From Spartobacteria bacterium (GTDB taxonomy: Bacteria; Verrucomicrobiota; Verrucomicrobiia; Chthoniobacterales; UBA10450), in NCBI GenBank assembly GCA_003134785.1, contig PLCN01000006.1:1-49600 (forward strand): 49,600 nt of DNA, given 5' to 3'. Position numbers and translations under genes: made by a program. Positions 18,274-27,447 of the stretch are shown piece after piece. Position 1 is the first letter of the stretch; each line of letters begins with the position of its first letter. The notes under the pieces are model-generated. The model was not told where the DNA came from. It ran no database searches and saw only the letters and a program-made list of their open reading frames with translations.

Positions 18274-18910
18274 TGCCGCCAGGTTTTTCGCCGCAGATTT
18301 GGGTCTGCTGCCACTCCTGCCACCGTTCCTGGCCGCGGAATATTGCAATTGAATCCGTTACAGGATCATCCCGCCGCAGGCGGAACGCTTTTCCGAACAA
18401 CTCGGTCGCACGTTCGTGCGTGAGCGGGAATGGCGGTGGCTCCAGCTCGTGACCGTAGAAGAAAATTCCTACCAGCGACCCGTTAGGCCGGAGCAGGTTC
18501 GCAACGCGCGCACCATACTCTCCCCAGCGAGAGGGATTCAGGGCGCAGAGAAACGTCCGATCGAACACGAAGTCGAAGCGCGTGCTTCCAAAATCCTGCT
18601 GAAAGAAATCTCCGAGGATCAATCTATCGCCTAACGACCCAAGCGCTGTTTTCGCCTGGTTGAGGGCAACTGGCGAGAAGTCGATCGCGCTCACAACGAA
18701 CCCGGCCGCATCAAATGCGCGAATGACTTCATAATTGTTACCGCAGCCGGGGATGAGAACCAGGCCAGGCGTGGCTCTGCGCAGAAAGTCGTCGAGAGCG
18801 CCAGGGATTTGATGCATGACCCACGGCGTTTCGCCGGTGGCGTACCGTTCATTCCAGAATTCCGGCACGTCACTGTCTTTGCTCGGAAGCGACATTTCCG
18901 ATTCTTTCAT
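18260..18910 (-). CDS. TPMT-family SAM-dependent methyltransferase
   Basis: A 216-aa soluble protein. FWNERYATGETPWV at the N-terminus is the thiopurine S-methyltransferase family signature; LVLIPGCGNNYEVIRAFD is the SAM-binding loop; FDFVFDRTFLCAL and GIFFYGHELEPPPFPLTHE complete the family pattern. Bacterial members methylate thio-, seleno- or telluro-compounds. The surrounding metal-efflux genes fit a metalloid detoxification job. The last codons abut the remnant of a cation efflux gene, so the 3' end may have been altered when that junction formed. Confidence 0.85.
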   Translation of the reverse strand: MKESEMSLPSKDSDVPEFWNERYATGETPWVMHQIPGALDDFLRRATPGLVLIPGCGNNYEVIRAFDAAGFVVSAIDFSPVALNQAKTALGSLGDRLILGDFFQQDFGSTRFDFVFDRTFLCALNPSRWGEYGARVANLLRPNGSLVGIFFYGHELEPPPFPLTHERATELFGKAFRLRRDDPVTDSIAIFRGQERWQEWQQTQICGEKPGGNEIS

Positions 18911-18975
18911 TCACTCGACGCCGCCGCGCACATACAAAAGCAATCTTTTTACGTCGGCGTGACGCGAGCAAGAGC

Positions 18976-20047
18976 TCATTGATGTTCCGACGTTTGATTC
19001 GCCACTCGAATTATTTCGTCCTGGAAACGCTTCGGCTCTTCTAATTGCGGCCAATGGCCTGAGTTTTCAAACCAGATCAGATGTTTGCCTTTCGGCGCGT
19101 CGAGACTGTCGAAATAGCGTTCCGCCAATGCCGCTGACGCAGTCACAGTAAGATCGTGCCGGCCGAGAAAAAAATAAACGGGCACATCCAGCCTCGGCGT
19201 TTGTTTGAACAAGTCCGTCCGGTAGAAGGCTTCCTGCCAAAGATTCGAAAAAGAAAAGCGCATCCCGAAGACCAGCCGCAACAAATCACCCCAGGAGTAG
19301 GCAGGCGAAGCGAAAGCCAGTCGAGCGAACTTCCACGGGCTTATTGGCGAATAGGATACATCCCTGAAATGATAGACCCAGTCCCTCATCGTCCGGTAAT
19401 CCGCGAACCTCTTATAAGGTTGGCAGGCCGATGCGATGAAGCTCCTTCACCGCTTTCTCGTCTCCTTGCGCTGTCGCAGTCTCGAGTGCGAAGCGATACA
19501 TCATTCTCTCCGATTCCGGCGGGTCAACGGCTTGGCTGATACCGACATAACCGTAAAACAATTCAGGGTAATTCAACACCGTCAGGGCCCCGACGATTGA
19601 TCCCCAGGAATGCGCCACAAGATAAAGCTTCGGACGCCCAAATCGTCTCAACAATAACTGCGCGAGCTCATGCGTATCGGCGACGAATTGCTCGATCGTC
19701 ATTGAGCTTTCCGGAATCAAAGGAGAGTAAGATTTTCCCGAGCCGCGTTGATCCCACTGCACGACCACAAAATCTTTCTCGAGCGGCGCATTCACATGGG
19801 AAAAAGGCATCTCGGGAAAACCTGGACCGCTGTGCAGAAAGAGCAGGATTGGTTTCGTGCGATCGTTCCCGCGGATTTGAATCCATTGCTCGACACCGCC
19901 GAGGCGGATTTTTTCGAGCGAAGCGATCCCGGCGGACGAAATCTTGATGCGGCCGGCGGTCGTGCGCTGAAGACAAAAACGCCAGACAACGACTCCCAGA
20001 ACACACGCGGCCAGTCCTCCTCCGATCCGCAGCAGTGACGATTTCAT
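18976..20047 (-). pseudogene. Alpha/beta hydrolase (proline iminopeptidase-like), frameshifted
   Basis: The gene starts at the ATG at 20047 (overlapping the cusA stop as ATGA). It encodes an N-terminal membrane anchor (LLRIGGGLAACVLGVVVW), then FLHSGPGFPEMPF with the oxyanion HGGPG-like turn, QWDQRGSGKS, and the nucleophile elbow VAHSWGSIVG. This frame stops at 19412 just after HRIGLPT. The protein continues in the next frame as PYKRFADYRTMRDWVYHF, through FFLGRHDLTV (catalytic Asp) to SGHWPQLEEP (catalytic His), ending at 18976. One extra base near 19413-19420 explains the break. If it is a real mutation the product lacks Asp and His and is dead; if a sequence error, the enzyme is intact. 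Confidence 0.8.
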
Positions 20048-23000
20048 GACTCCTGCCTGAGCGATCGCTCCTTCCAGAGAGCAAAAATCACCGGATAGAG
20101 CAACAGCTCCAGCAAGGCGGAAGTGATTACGCCACCGATCATTGGCGCGGCGATTCGTTTCATCAGGTCCGCTCCGGCTTGGGTAACTGGCGACCACATG
20201 ATGGGCAACAGCCCGAACAAAATCGCACAGACCGTCATAATCTTTGGACGAATACGTTGCGCCGCGCCTTCGCGAATTGCGGCTCGAAGATCATCGGTCG
20301 AATTCATCCGGCCCTCGTTGCGAAATTTTTCGTAGGCATGATCCAGATAAAGAAGCATCACGACTCCTGTCTCGGCGTCGATACCCGCGAGCGCGATCAG
20401 ACCCACCCAGACGGCGACGCTCATGTGATAACCGAGCAGCGCGAGCAGCCAGAACGCGCCAATCAGCGAAAAAGGCACCGCGAGTAGCACGATGAAGGTC
20501 TTAGTCACCGAGCGCGTATTCATATAGAGCAGCACAAAAATGATCGCCAGCGTGAGCGGCACGACGAATTTCAAACGTTCTTCGGCCTGCTTCAGATACT
20601 GGGACTGTCCGCTCCACTGCATCGTGTAACCCGGCGGCAAATGAACGCTCGCGGCGATGCGTTGCGAAGCAGCGCTGACGTATCCGTCAATGTTGCTCGC
20701 CGTGATATCTACGAAGACAAAACCGACGAGCTGGCCGTTCTCGCTGCGAATGCTGGGCGGTCCGGTCTTGTAACCGATGTCGGCCAGAAGTTCGATTGGC
20801 ACCTGCGCGCCGGTCGGCGTCGGAACAAGCACGCGCTTGAGCGCTCCCAGGTCTTGCCGGAAATCTCGCGCGTATCGCGCATTCACGGGGTAGCGCTCAC
20901 GGCGCTCGAATGTGGTCGTGATAGTCTTGCCGCCGATAGCGGTTTCAACGACGTCGTTCACATCCTGCACCGTGAGGCCGTATCGGGCCGCCGCTTCGCG
21001 ATTGACCGTGAAGTCCAGAAAGTATCCGCCCGTCGTGCGCTCGGCGAAGACCGAGCGGGTATCGTGAAATCCCGTCAGCGCGTGTTCGATTTGCACGGCG
21101 GCGTCCTGGATTCCGTCCAGATCCGGCCCAAAAACTTTGATCCCAAGATTGCTGCGCATGCCAGTCGTCAGCATTTCGGTGCGCGTCTGGATCGGCATCC
21201 AAAAGATGTTGCTCATGCCAGGTGTGCGAATCGTGGCATTCATTTCCGCCAGCAATTTTTCCCACGTCATTCCCACCCGCCATTCTGACAAGGGCTTGAA
21301 TGACACGATCGTTTCAAACATCGAAAGCGGCGCGGGATCGGTCGCGGTTTCCGCTTGTCCGGCTTTGCCGAAAACCGTTTGGACTTCCGGGAACTTCTTC
21401 AGTTGACGGTCCTGGATTTGCAGGATCCTCGTTGCCTCACTGATCGCCATGCCCGGGACAGAAGCCGGCATGTAAAGCAGCGTGCCTTCGTTGAGCGGCG
21501 GCATGAATTCCTTCCCGAGCTTCAGAAACGGAAGGATGGTGAGCGCAAGAAGAAGCACCGCGCAGCCCAGCACGAGCCGGCGATGCCGCAAAACGAAGCT
21601 GACCGATGGTTCGTAGAGGGCAATGAGGAATCGATTCACCGGGTTGCGCGATTCTAGTGCGATCTTTCCGCGAATCAGAAGAGTCATCAGTGCCGGCACA
21701 AGCGTGATGGCGAGCAAAGAGGCGAAGAACATCGAAAACGTTTTAGTAAACGCGAGCGGTTTGAAGAGCCTGCCTTCCTGCGCGGTCAGAGTGAAGACGG
21801 GCAGAAAGCTCACCGTGATGACGAGCAGCGAGAAAAAAAGCGGACGGCCGACGCTCTTGGCCGCGGCGATAATGACCGCGATCCGTTCTGCATTGTTTGG
21901 CTCCCGGCTGTGTTCCTCGCGGAAATGTTCGAGAGACTTATGCGCGTTCTCGACCATGATGATCGCGGCATCGACCATCGCACCGATGGCAATCGCGATT
22001 CCACCTAACGACATGATGTTGCTGGTGAGATGCAGGTAAACCATCGGCACGAACGAAAGAAGAATCGCGATCGGCAGCGTGATGATCGCGACGAAGGCGG
22101 AGCGGACGTGCCAGAGGAAAACGATGCAGACGAGCGCAACTACAATGCATTCCTCGATCAGCTTTTCGCGCAGAGTGGAAATCGCTCGCCGGATCAGATC
22201 GCTACGGTCGTAGGTCGGCACGATGCGCACGCCCGCCGGCAACGATGATTTGATTTCCTCGAGCTTGCTTTTCACGCCGTCGATCACGCGCAACGCATTT
22301 TCGCCGAAGCGCATCACGATGATCCCGCCGACCACTTCGCCTTTGCCATCCAGTTCCGCCACACCACGACGAAAGGCCGGGCCGAGATGCACCGTGCCGA
22401 CATTCTTCACATAAACCGGTGTGCCGTTGTCCACCTTCAGCACCACGTTCTCGATGTCGGCGACGGTCTTGATGTAACCGCGCCCCCGCACGTAATACTC
22501 CGTGCTCCCGACTTCAAACGTCTTCCCCCCGACATCGCTATTGCTCGCCCGGATGCGGCTCACCACTTCGCTGAGCGGAATGCGATGAGCGGCGAGCGCG
22601 TTCGGATCGAGGTCGACCTGATATTCCTTTACGAACCCGCCGACCGGCGCGACTTCCGCGACGCCTTTCACCGATTCGAGCGCGTAGCGCAGGTTCCAAT
22701 CTTGAAGGGAACGCAGCTCAGCGAGATCATGTTTGCCGCTGTCGTCCACCAGCGCGTATTCAAAAACCCAGCCGACGCCGGTCGCATCTGGGCCCAGCAT
22801 AGGGTTCACGCCTTCGGGCAGTGAGCCACGAATCGAGTTGAGGTATTCCAGAACGCGTGAGCGGGCCCAGTAGATATCGGTGCCATCCTCGAAAATGACG
22901 TAAACGAACGACTTGCCGAACATCGATTCACCGCGGACGAACTTTACTTTGGGCGCAGCGATAAAGAGCGAAGAGATGGGATAAGTGACCTGATCCTCCA

Positions 23001-23181
23001 TCAGGTCGGGCGACCGGCCTTCCCAATCGGTGTAAACGATCACCTGCACATCGCTCAGGTCGGGAATCGCATCGAGCGGCGTGCGGTAAATCCCGAAGAT
23101 GCCAAGCGCGATGGCGAGCGCACTGAGCAGGAAAACAAAAAATTTGTTCCGCGCGCTCCAGTCGATCAGACGCTCGATCAT
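20044..23181 (-). CDS. cusA: CusA-type heavy-metal efflux RND pump
   Basis: A 1045-aa inner-membrane RND transporter, normal length. The N-terminus MIERLIDWSARNKFFV and the segment TPLDAIPDLSDVQVIV are typical of the CusA/CzcA branch. The proton relay region VDAAIIMVENAH is in helix 4. Met578, Met621 and Met670 (in PGMAISE, LSMFETI and TEMLTTG) fall where E. coli CusA has Met573, Met623 and Met672, so Cu(I)/Ag(I) is the most likely substrate. It is the third gene of a tolC-cusB-cusA order, 12 bp after cusB, and is followed by the hydrolase by an ATGA overlap. It pumps metal from periplasm or cytoplasm out through the TolC-like channel. Confidence 0.95.
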   Translation of the reverse strand: MIERLIDWSARNKFFVFLLSALAIALGIFGIYRTPLDAIPDLSDVQVIVYTDWEGRSPDLMEDQVTYPISSLFIAAPKVKFVRGESMFGKSFVYVIFEDGTDIYWARSRVLEYLNSIRGSLPEGVNPMLGPDATGVGWVFEYALVDDSGKHDLAELRSLQDWNLRYALESVKGVAEVAPVGGFVKEYQVDLDPNALAAHRIPLSEVVSRIRASNSDVGGKTFEVGSTEYYVRGRGYIKTVADIENVVLKVDNGTPVYVKNVGTVHLGPAFRRGVAELDGKGEVVGGIIVMRFGENALRVIDGVKSKLEEIKSSLPAGVRIVPTYDRSDLIRRAISTLREKLIEECIVVALVCIVFLWHVRSAFVAIITLPIAILLSFVPMVYLHLTSNIMSLGGIAIAIGAMVDAAIIMVENAHKSLEHFREEHSREPNNAERIAVIIAAAKSVGRPLFFSLLVITVSFLPVFTLTAQEGRLFKPLAFTKTFSMFFASLLAITLVPALMTLLIRGKIALESRNPVNRFLIALYEPSVSFVLRHRRLVLGCAVLLLALTILPFLKLGKEFMPPLNEGTLLYMPASVPGMAISEATRILQIQDRQLKKFPEVQTVFGKAGQAETATDPAPLSMFETIVSFKPLSEWRVGMTWEKLLAEMNATIRTPGMSNIFWMPIQTRTEMLTTGMRSNLGIKVFGPDLDGIQDAAVQIEHALTGFHDTRSVFAERTTGGYFLDFTVNREAAARYGLTVQDVNDVVETAIGGKTITTTFERRERYPVNARYARDFRQDLGALKRVLVPTPTGAQVPIELLADIGYKTGPPSIRSENGQLVGFVFVDITASNIDGYVSAASQRIAASVHLPPGYTMQWSGQSQYLKQAEERLKFVVPLTLAIIFVLLYMNTRSVTKTFIVLLAVPFSLIGAFWLLALLGYHMSVAVWVGLIALAGIDAETGVVMLLYLDHAYEKFRNEGRMNSTDDLRAAIREGAAQRIRPKIMTVCAILFGLLPIMWSPVTQAGADLMKRIAAPMIGGVITSALLELLLYPVIFALWKERSLRQES

Positions 23182-23193
23182 CTCCGGTTCCGG

Positions 23194-24432
23194 TTAGTGC
23201 TGGTGAAAATCAGCCAGCGCGCCTTGAACTTTTGCTTCCGAGTCGATGAGAAAATTCGCGCTGGCGATGACCCGTTCGCCTTCACTCAGACCCGACTCGA
23301 CCGCGTACAAGTCGCCGAATTGCCCGGCCAGTTTCAGATCGCGCGGCTCGATCCTGCCGTTGCCTTTATCGACAAAGGCAATGTTGCGCTCACCGGTTGG
23401 CATCACCGCGCTCACCGGAATCGCCAATCGCTCGCCAGCATCCAAGCTCAGCGCGACATCCGCATACATGCCGGGCCGCAGTTTGAACTCCGGATTTGGA
23501 ATATCGATCCGCACCCGTGACGTGCGTTTGGTTTGATCGACGAATGGATTGACGACCGCGACTGTTCCTTCGAAGGCGGCGTCCGGAAATGATTTGCTCG
23601 TTACGGAAACTCTCTGGCCGCTTTGAAGGCCTGCGAGTTCGCTCTCGTAATACTCCGCCCAGACCCAGACGGTCGAGAGATCGGCGACATCCACGAGATG
23701 ATCTCCAATCTTCACCGCGACGCCTTGATGCGCGGGCAACTCCTGAACCACCCCGCGGAACGGCGACCGCAAAGTGATCACTTCCGTGGGGGTCCGGCTC
23801 TTCTCCAGCTCCGCGATTTGGTCGGGCGTGATGTTCCATTGCTGCAAACGTGCCTCGGCGGCGGTGATCAATCTTTGCGGTGTTTCACGAGACGCCGGCG
23901 TCCTCGCGTCGTCACGCATCTTTAACAGCATCACCAATTCACGTGTCGTGGTCGCTAGATCGGGGCTGTAGATGGAAAGCAGTGGCTCGTCCTTCTCCAC
24001 GATCTGTCCCGCCGATGCGACGATCAGCTCTTGCACGTATCCGTCCGCGCGCGCGACAAACGCCCAATGCTTTTGCAGATCAGGCTCGACCGTTCCGACG
24101 GCGCGAATCTCTTTCCGCAGCGGGCGGCGTTCGATTTTCGCGTAGGTGACTCCGATTTGTTGCTGCCGTTCGACTGGAACCACGAACTCGCGATGCGCTG
24201 ACGTTTTCGTTTCGCTCGGGGACGCAGACGGCGGTGCGCCCTCGCTCTTCCTTACCGGCACAAGTTCCATCCCGCACACCGGACATTTCCCCGGTGCGTC
24301 GGCATGCACAAAGGGATGCATGGTGCAGGTGTAATAGTCCACGTCCACAGGTTTTAGCGGCGGGGACGGTTTCGAACACGCGGCAACAAGCGCCAAAGTG
24401 AGGACTGCGAGTAACTGGATTGTTGTTTTCAT
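23194..24432 (-). CDS. cusB: CusB-type periplasmic adaptor with heavy-metal-binding domain
   Basis: A 412-aa lipoprotein: signal MKTTIQLLAVLTLALVAAC with the lipid-bearing Cys19. Residues about 33-60 form a heavy-metal-binding (YHS-like) domain, YYTCTMHPFVHADAPGKCPV then CGMELVPV, with Cys, Met and His ligands. The membrane-fusion core follows: barrel-sandwich segment (RADGYVQELIVASAG), alpha-hairpin (LLKMRDDARTPASRE region), and beta-barrel with GLQSGQRVSV and RPGMYADVAL. It links the RND pump to the outer-membrane channel and may deliver Cu(I). It lies 5 bp after the TolC gene. Confidence 0.94.
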   Translation of the reverse strand: MKTTIQLLAVLTLALVAACSKPSPPLKPVDVDYYTCTMHPFVHADAPGKCPVCGMELVPVRKSEGAPPSASPSETKTSAHREFVVPVERQQQIGVTYAKIERRPLRKEIRAVGTVEPDLQKHWAFVARADGYVQELIVASAGQIVEKDEPLLSIYSPDLATTTRELVMLLKMRDDARTPASRETPQRLITAAEARLQQWNITPDQIAELEKSRTPTEVITLRSPFRGVVQELPAHQGVAVKIGDHLVDVADLSTVWVWAEYYESELAGLQSGQRVSVTSKSFPDAAFEGTVAVVNPFVDQTKRTSRVRIDIPNPEFKLRPGMYADVALSLDAGERLAIPVSAVMPTGERNIAFVDKGNGRIEPRDLKLAGQFGDLYAVESGLSEGERVIASANFLIDSEAKVQGALADFHQH

Positions 24433-24437
24433 TTTGT

Positions 24438-25736
24438 TTACGACGGGTTGCCCGATGGAAAGAGGTTGAGATCGGCGCCGACAACGGACTCGAGTTCGGC
24501 CAGCGCGGTTTGATAATCAGTCAGGTGCATGCGCGCTTCGGCTTCCATGTCGCGGAGATTGCGCTGCACTGCGATCCACTCGGCAAAGGATGCCTTGCCG
24601 GATTCATAGGAGAGTTGCGTGGCCTGGAACGCCTGGCGCATTTGCGGCACCAGTTTGTCGCCGAAAAGCTCGACGTGATGATGCGCGGTCGCGACCTTTT
24701 GCAACGCGTCGCGCAAAGAACCGATCGCCTCGGTTTCGGCCCGCTCCAGGGCAGCCCGGGCGGCATCCAGATTCGCTCGCGCCTCAGTTACGCCCGCGGA
24801 GTACTTCCGCGGATTGCCCCAAGGAACACTGAATGAAACACCGGCATCGAATTCGCTCAGCGATTGTCCGGTATCGTTGTAGCGCTGGCCTTCGACCTTA
24901 ACCGACGGGTCGGGTATCCAGGCGCGTTGCGCGAGGCGAACGCCGGCCTCACCCGAGGCGATTCTGGCGCGCGCCACGCGAATCTCGGGGCGATTCGATA
25001 GCGTCGAGGAGCGCAGACTCGTGATCGAAAATTCTCTGTGCCGGACCGCAACGTCCTCGCTTACTGCGAGCGGCGCGAACGCATCGCGATTCATGAGCAC
25101 GTTCAGCTGCGATTGTTCGGTCGCGACGTTTCGCTCCAGATCGCGCCGCACTTCGAGAAGCTTGGCCGCTTCGGTTTCCGCCATAAGTACGTCCGCCGCG
25201 GTCTGCGTTCCCACTTCATACCGAGAGCGGCCGATCTCCGCGATCTGCGCGAGCGACTGATAATTCTTCCGGTTCAGTTCAATTTGCGCGGAGGCATTCG
25301 CGAGCCGGAAATAAGCCGAGCGCGCTTTGGTCAGCACATCGAGTTGTTGCCGTCGGACCTGCTCGAAAGCAGTGATTGCATCCGCGGCCGCGACCTGCGC
25401 GCGCACGCGATTCTTCCCGGAAATCGGAATCGCCTGTTCGACGGACACCATCTGGTCGGTGAACGCGTTTGGCGGAACGTCGACATAACGGCGGACTCTT
25501 GAAGTGCCGGAAAGCCTCAAGTCATCCCACGCGCCTTCCTGAATGACGCGCTGCTTCGCCGCCTCCCACCTACGCAGCGCTTCCCTGATCGCTGGGTTAC
25601 GCTCGGAGACCGCGCGTGTGACCTCGCCAAGTGAGAGTGCATGCGAAGCCGCTTCCGGCTCGCCGTTCTTTCCGGCGGACTCAGCTCGAAGCGATAAAGT
25701 TGTAACTAATAAGAATAAGAGTGTGTTTGTTTTCAT
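24438..25736 (-). CDS. TolC-family outer-membrane channel (CusC-like)
   Basis: A 432-aa exported protein with signal peptide MKTNTLLFLLVTTLSLRAES. Two repeats of the outer-membrane efflux family are visible. The first has LGEVTRAVSERNPAIREALR, then RYVDVPPNAFTDQMVSVEQA and the long helices to LNVLMNRDAFAPL. The second has NRPEIRVARARIASGEAGVR, FDAGVSFSVPWGNPRKYSAG and QLSYESGKASFAEWI. It lacks the lipobox of CusC. It should form the trimeric exit duct for CusBA. The gap of 71 bp to the Cys-rich gene upstream fits one transcript. Confidence 0.92.
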   Translation of the reverse strand: MKTNTLLFLLVTTLSLRAESAGKNGEPEAASHALSLGEVTRAVSERNPAIREALRRWEAAKQRVIQEGAWDDLRLSGTSRVRRYVDVPPNAFTDQMVSVEQAIPISGKNRVRAQVAAADAITAFEQVRRQQLDVLTKARSAYFRLANASAQIELNRKNYQSLAQIAEIGRSRYEVGTQTAADVLMAETEAAKLLEVRRDLERNVATEQSQLNVLMNRDAFAPLAVSEDVAVRHREFSITSLRSSTLSNRPEIRVARARIASGEAGVRLAQRAWIPDPSVKVEGQRYNDTGQSLSEFDAGVSFSVPWGNPRKYSAGVTEARANLDAARAALERAETEAIGSLRDALQKVATAHHHVELFGDKLVPQMRQAFQATQLSYESGKASFAEWIAVQRNLRDMEAEARMHLTDYQTALAELESVVGADLNLFPSGNPS

Positions 25737-25807
25737 TGATCCAAGACAGCGGTTGAAACGCGGGCGTGCCGATGAAAGGGCACACCTCGGGTGTCAGCGT
25801 CTTGGGA

Positions 25808-26161
25808 TCAGATGAGACGAATGCAGTTCGCCGCGAGAGGAGGCGGCGAATGCGCGCGGACCGGGGCGCTCGCGCAAACAATTGGCTCGGCTGCGAAGAG
25901 CTGAATGTGCGAACCGATGGCTGGAGCTGCGAAGAGTCCGACTACCTGCTGTTTGGCCAGACCACCCTGCATGAGCGGCTGGGACACAGGTCCCGTATTT
26001 TTGTGCGAGACAGCACAACAGGCCATGTTTGCGCAACAGTTACTTTGGCAAGCCTCCTGGCTCGGCGCATTTGAGAGAATGCACGATGCCGCCGGGAGCC
26101 GCAGCGGCGCGATCAACATCGCCAGCACGACGGTAAACAGAATCGCGGCTGTGCTTCGCAT
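25808..26161 (-). CDS. Short exported Cys-rich protein next to the Cus operon
   Basis: The start is set at the ATG at 26161 (117 aa), which begins a signal peptide MRSTAAILFTVVLAMLIAPL; codons upstream up to 26368 look non-coding. Right after the signal are Cys27, Cys38, Cys42, Cys43, Cys48 and Cys49 (ACQSNCCANMACC). The remainder is a low-complexity Ala/Pro-rich tail. The CC pairs look like a copper or mercury buffer outside the membrane. The position between the MerC-like gene (70 bp) and the TolC gene (71 bp), on the same strand, supports a role in metal capture for the efflux pump. No family known to me. Confidence 0.65.
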   Translation of the reverse strand: MRSTAAILFTVVLAMLIAPLRLPAASCILSNAPSQEACQSNCCANMACCAVSHKNTGPVSQPLMQGGLAKQQVVGLFAAPAIGSHIQLFAAEPIVCASAPVRAHSPPPLAANCIRLI

Positions 26162-26231
26162 TAGCTGATGAGTAGCACAAAGGAGACCGCGCGTCGAACG
26201 GGGTTTCCGTTCGATAGTGGGTGAGTTTGAT

Positions 26232-26840
26232 TTAGGTACAACATGATTCGCCTGTCTGAACTGGCGGACAAGGAACTGAGCCGTAGCTGCAAAATACGCA
26301 GCAATCTCCCGATAGCGGCTTGAGCCGCGCGTTGCACCCAAGGCAGTCGTAGAAAAACACGCAAGCATTCGTCGGCATCGTTTCCTCGGATTTGTGGCCG
26401 CACTGCGGACAAGTGATGGTCGATTGCAGAAGCGGCTGTTTACCTCGTCTTGTGCTCAAATAATTCCAGATCGAAGCCGCGATCAACCCCAGGAGACCGC
26501 CGTAAAGCGAGGAAAGAGAAGACTCCAAATAGAAATGATTCGCGAGATTCGCGCAGCCAAGCGCGCCGACGATCAGTGGCGCGGGATCGCGATGCTGTCG
26601 ATACGACAACGCCAGTCCTACCAAAGTTAGCACCGCAAACCCTTGGAAGATGTAGAGAATGATACTTTCGTACTGTCCAAGCGCACTCAATCCTGCCGCC
26701 GCGCCAATGGCAGCGAAGAGCGGGAAACAACACGGCGCTGCGATAGCCGCGATGAGGGCGCCAACTGAGCCAATGCGGTCGAGAAAACCGAGACCACGTT
26801 TCACGAGCAACCATACTCGCAAACGGACGGCGAGCACCAA
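26232..26840 (-). CDS. MerC-like membrane protein with Cys-rich C-terminal domain
   Basis: 202 aa from a TTG at 26840; a GTG at 26804 (KRGLGFLDRIGSV onwards) is an equally good start. The N-terminal 110 residues are four helices. The first has APCCFPLFAAIGAAAG, with the paired Cys37/38 in the membrane as in MerC-family mercury carriers. The tail holds CPQCGHKSEETM, then FFYDCLGC, a rubredoxin-like double CxxC/CxxxC knuckle, and ends in GDCCVFCSYGSVPCPPVQ, a block I have seen as a separate small protein linked to metal resistance. So an importer-like domain and two thiol-rich domains are joined. It is the likely first gene of the Cys-rich-TolC-CusB-CusA operon. Confidence 0.75.
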   Translation of the reverse strand: MVLAVRLRVWLLVKRGLGFLDRIGSVGALIAAIAAPCCFPLFAAIGAAAGLSALGQYESIILYIFQGFAVLTLVGLALSYRQHRDPAPLIVGALGCANLANHFYLESSLSSLYGGLLGLIAASIWNYLSTRRGKQPLLQSTITCPQCGHKSEETMPTNACVFFYDCLGCNARLKPLSGDCCVFCSYGSVPCPPVQTGESCCT

Positions 26841-26959
26841 TCGGCGTAGCGCAGGAAGCCGCGTAGATAGTTTTCGAGCGCTTTGAGGTTCTTCCTCCTA
26901 TGCGGATGGCCATGGAAACGGTGGGAAAAGAAAAATAAAAATAAAGCTTGCAAGCGAGA

Positions 26960-26985
26960 TAGTGTTGTAGTCAACTATATCACTA
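26960..26985. promoter_or_regulatory. 26-bp palindromic operator upstream of the GntR/YtrA regulator
   Basis: Left half TAGTGTTGTAGTC and right half AACTATATCACTA match as inverted repeats at 10 of 13 positions, with core TAGT..ACTA and outer TAGTG..CACTA. It lies 65 bp upstream of the gntR ATG, in an A/T-rich island that stands out from its surroundings. YtrA-subfamily GntR regulators normally repress their own ABC operon from such a site. A nearby TTGCAA (26948) may be the -35 box, but the spacing is not ideal. Confidence 0.65.
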
Positions 26986-27050
26986 TATGAAACGCAGCAG
27001 TCAATCGGAGCGAACCCTCGCACGTCCCTCGTAGGGGTATCGGAGACAGA

Positions 27051-27443
27051 ATGAATCATGAGTGGCACAACAGTCAGCCAATCTATCGCCAGCTGCGCGA
27101 TCGTGTCGTCGCCATGATTCTCGATGGCGTGCTCAAGGAGGGCGATCCGCTGCCGTCGGTGCGCAATGTCGCGGCGGAATATCGGGTCAACCCGCTCACG
27201 GTTCTGAAGGCCTATCAAGGGCTGGTCACCGAGCAGCTGGTCGAGACAAAGCGAGGCCTCGGCATGTTCGTCAATGACGGCGCGCGCAATCTGTTGCTGA
27301 AGGGTGAACGCCAGAAATTTCTCACGGAACAATGGCCCAGGGTAGCCGCGACCATTCAGCGGTTGGGCCTGACGCCGGATGAGCTGCTGAAAGCTGCCGC
27401 AAAACACCGGTCGTCGTCGAACACTGCGAAGAAGGAGCACTGA
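27051..27443 (+). CDS. GntR-family transcriptional regulator, YtrA subfamily
   Basis: A 130-aa protein with a GGAGA ribosome binding site. The winged helix-turn-helix is PIYRQLRDRVVAMILDGVLK, then EGDPLPSVRNVAAEYRVNPL with the recognition helix NPLTVLKAYQGL and the wing ETKRGLGMFV. After it only a short helical tail (about 50 residues) for dimerisation is present, as in the YtrA subfamily; there is no effector domain. It is 4 bp upstream of an ABC ATPase and almost surely its repressor, acting on the palindrome at 26960-26985. Confidence 0.92.
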   Translation: MNHEWHNSQPIYRQLRDRVVAMILDGVLKEGDPLPSVRNVAAEYRVNPLTVLKAYQGLVTEQLVETKRGLGMFVNDGARNLLLKGERQKFLTEQWPRVAATIQRLGLTPDELLKAAAKHRSSSNTAKKEH

Positions 27444-27447
27444 AGCC

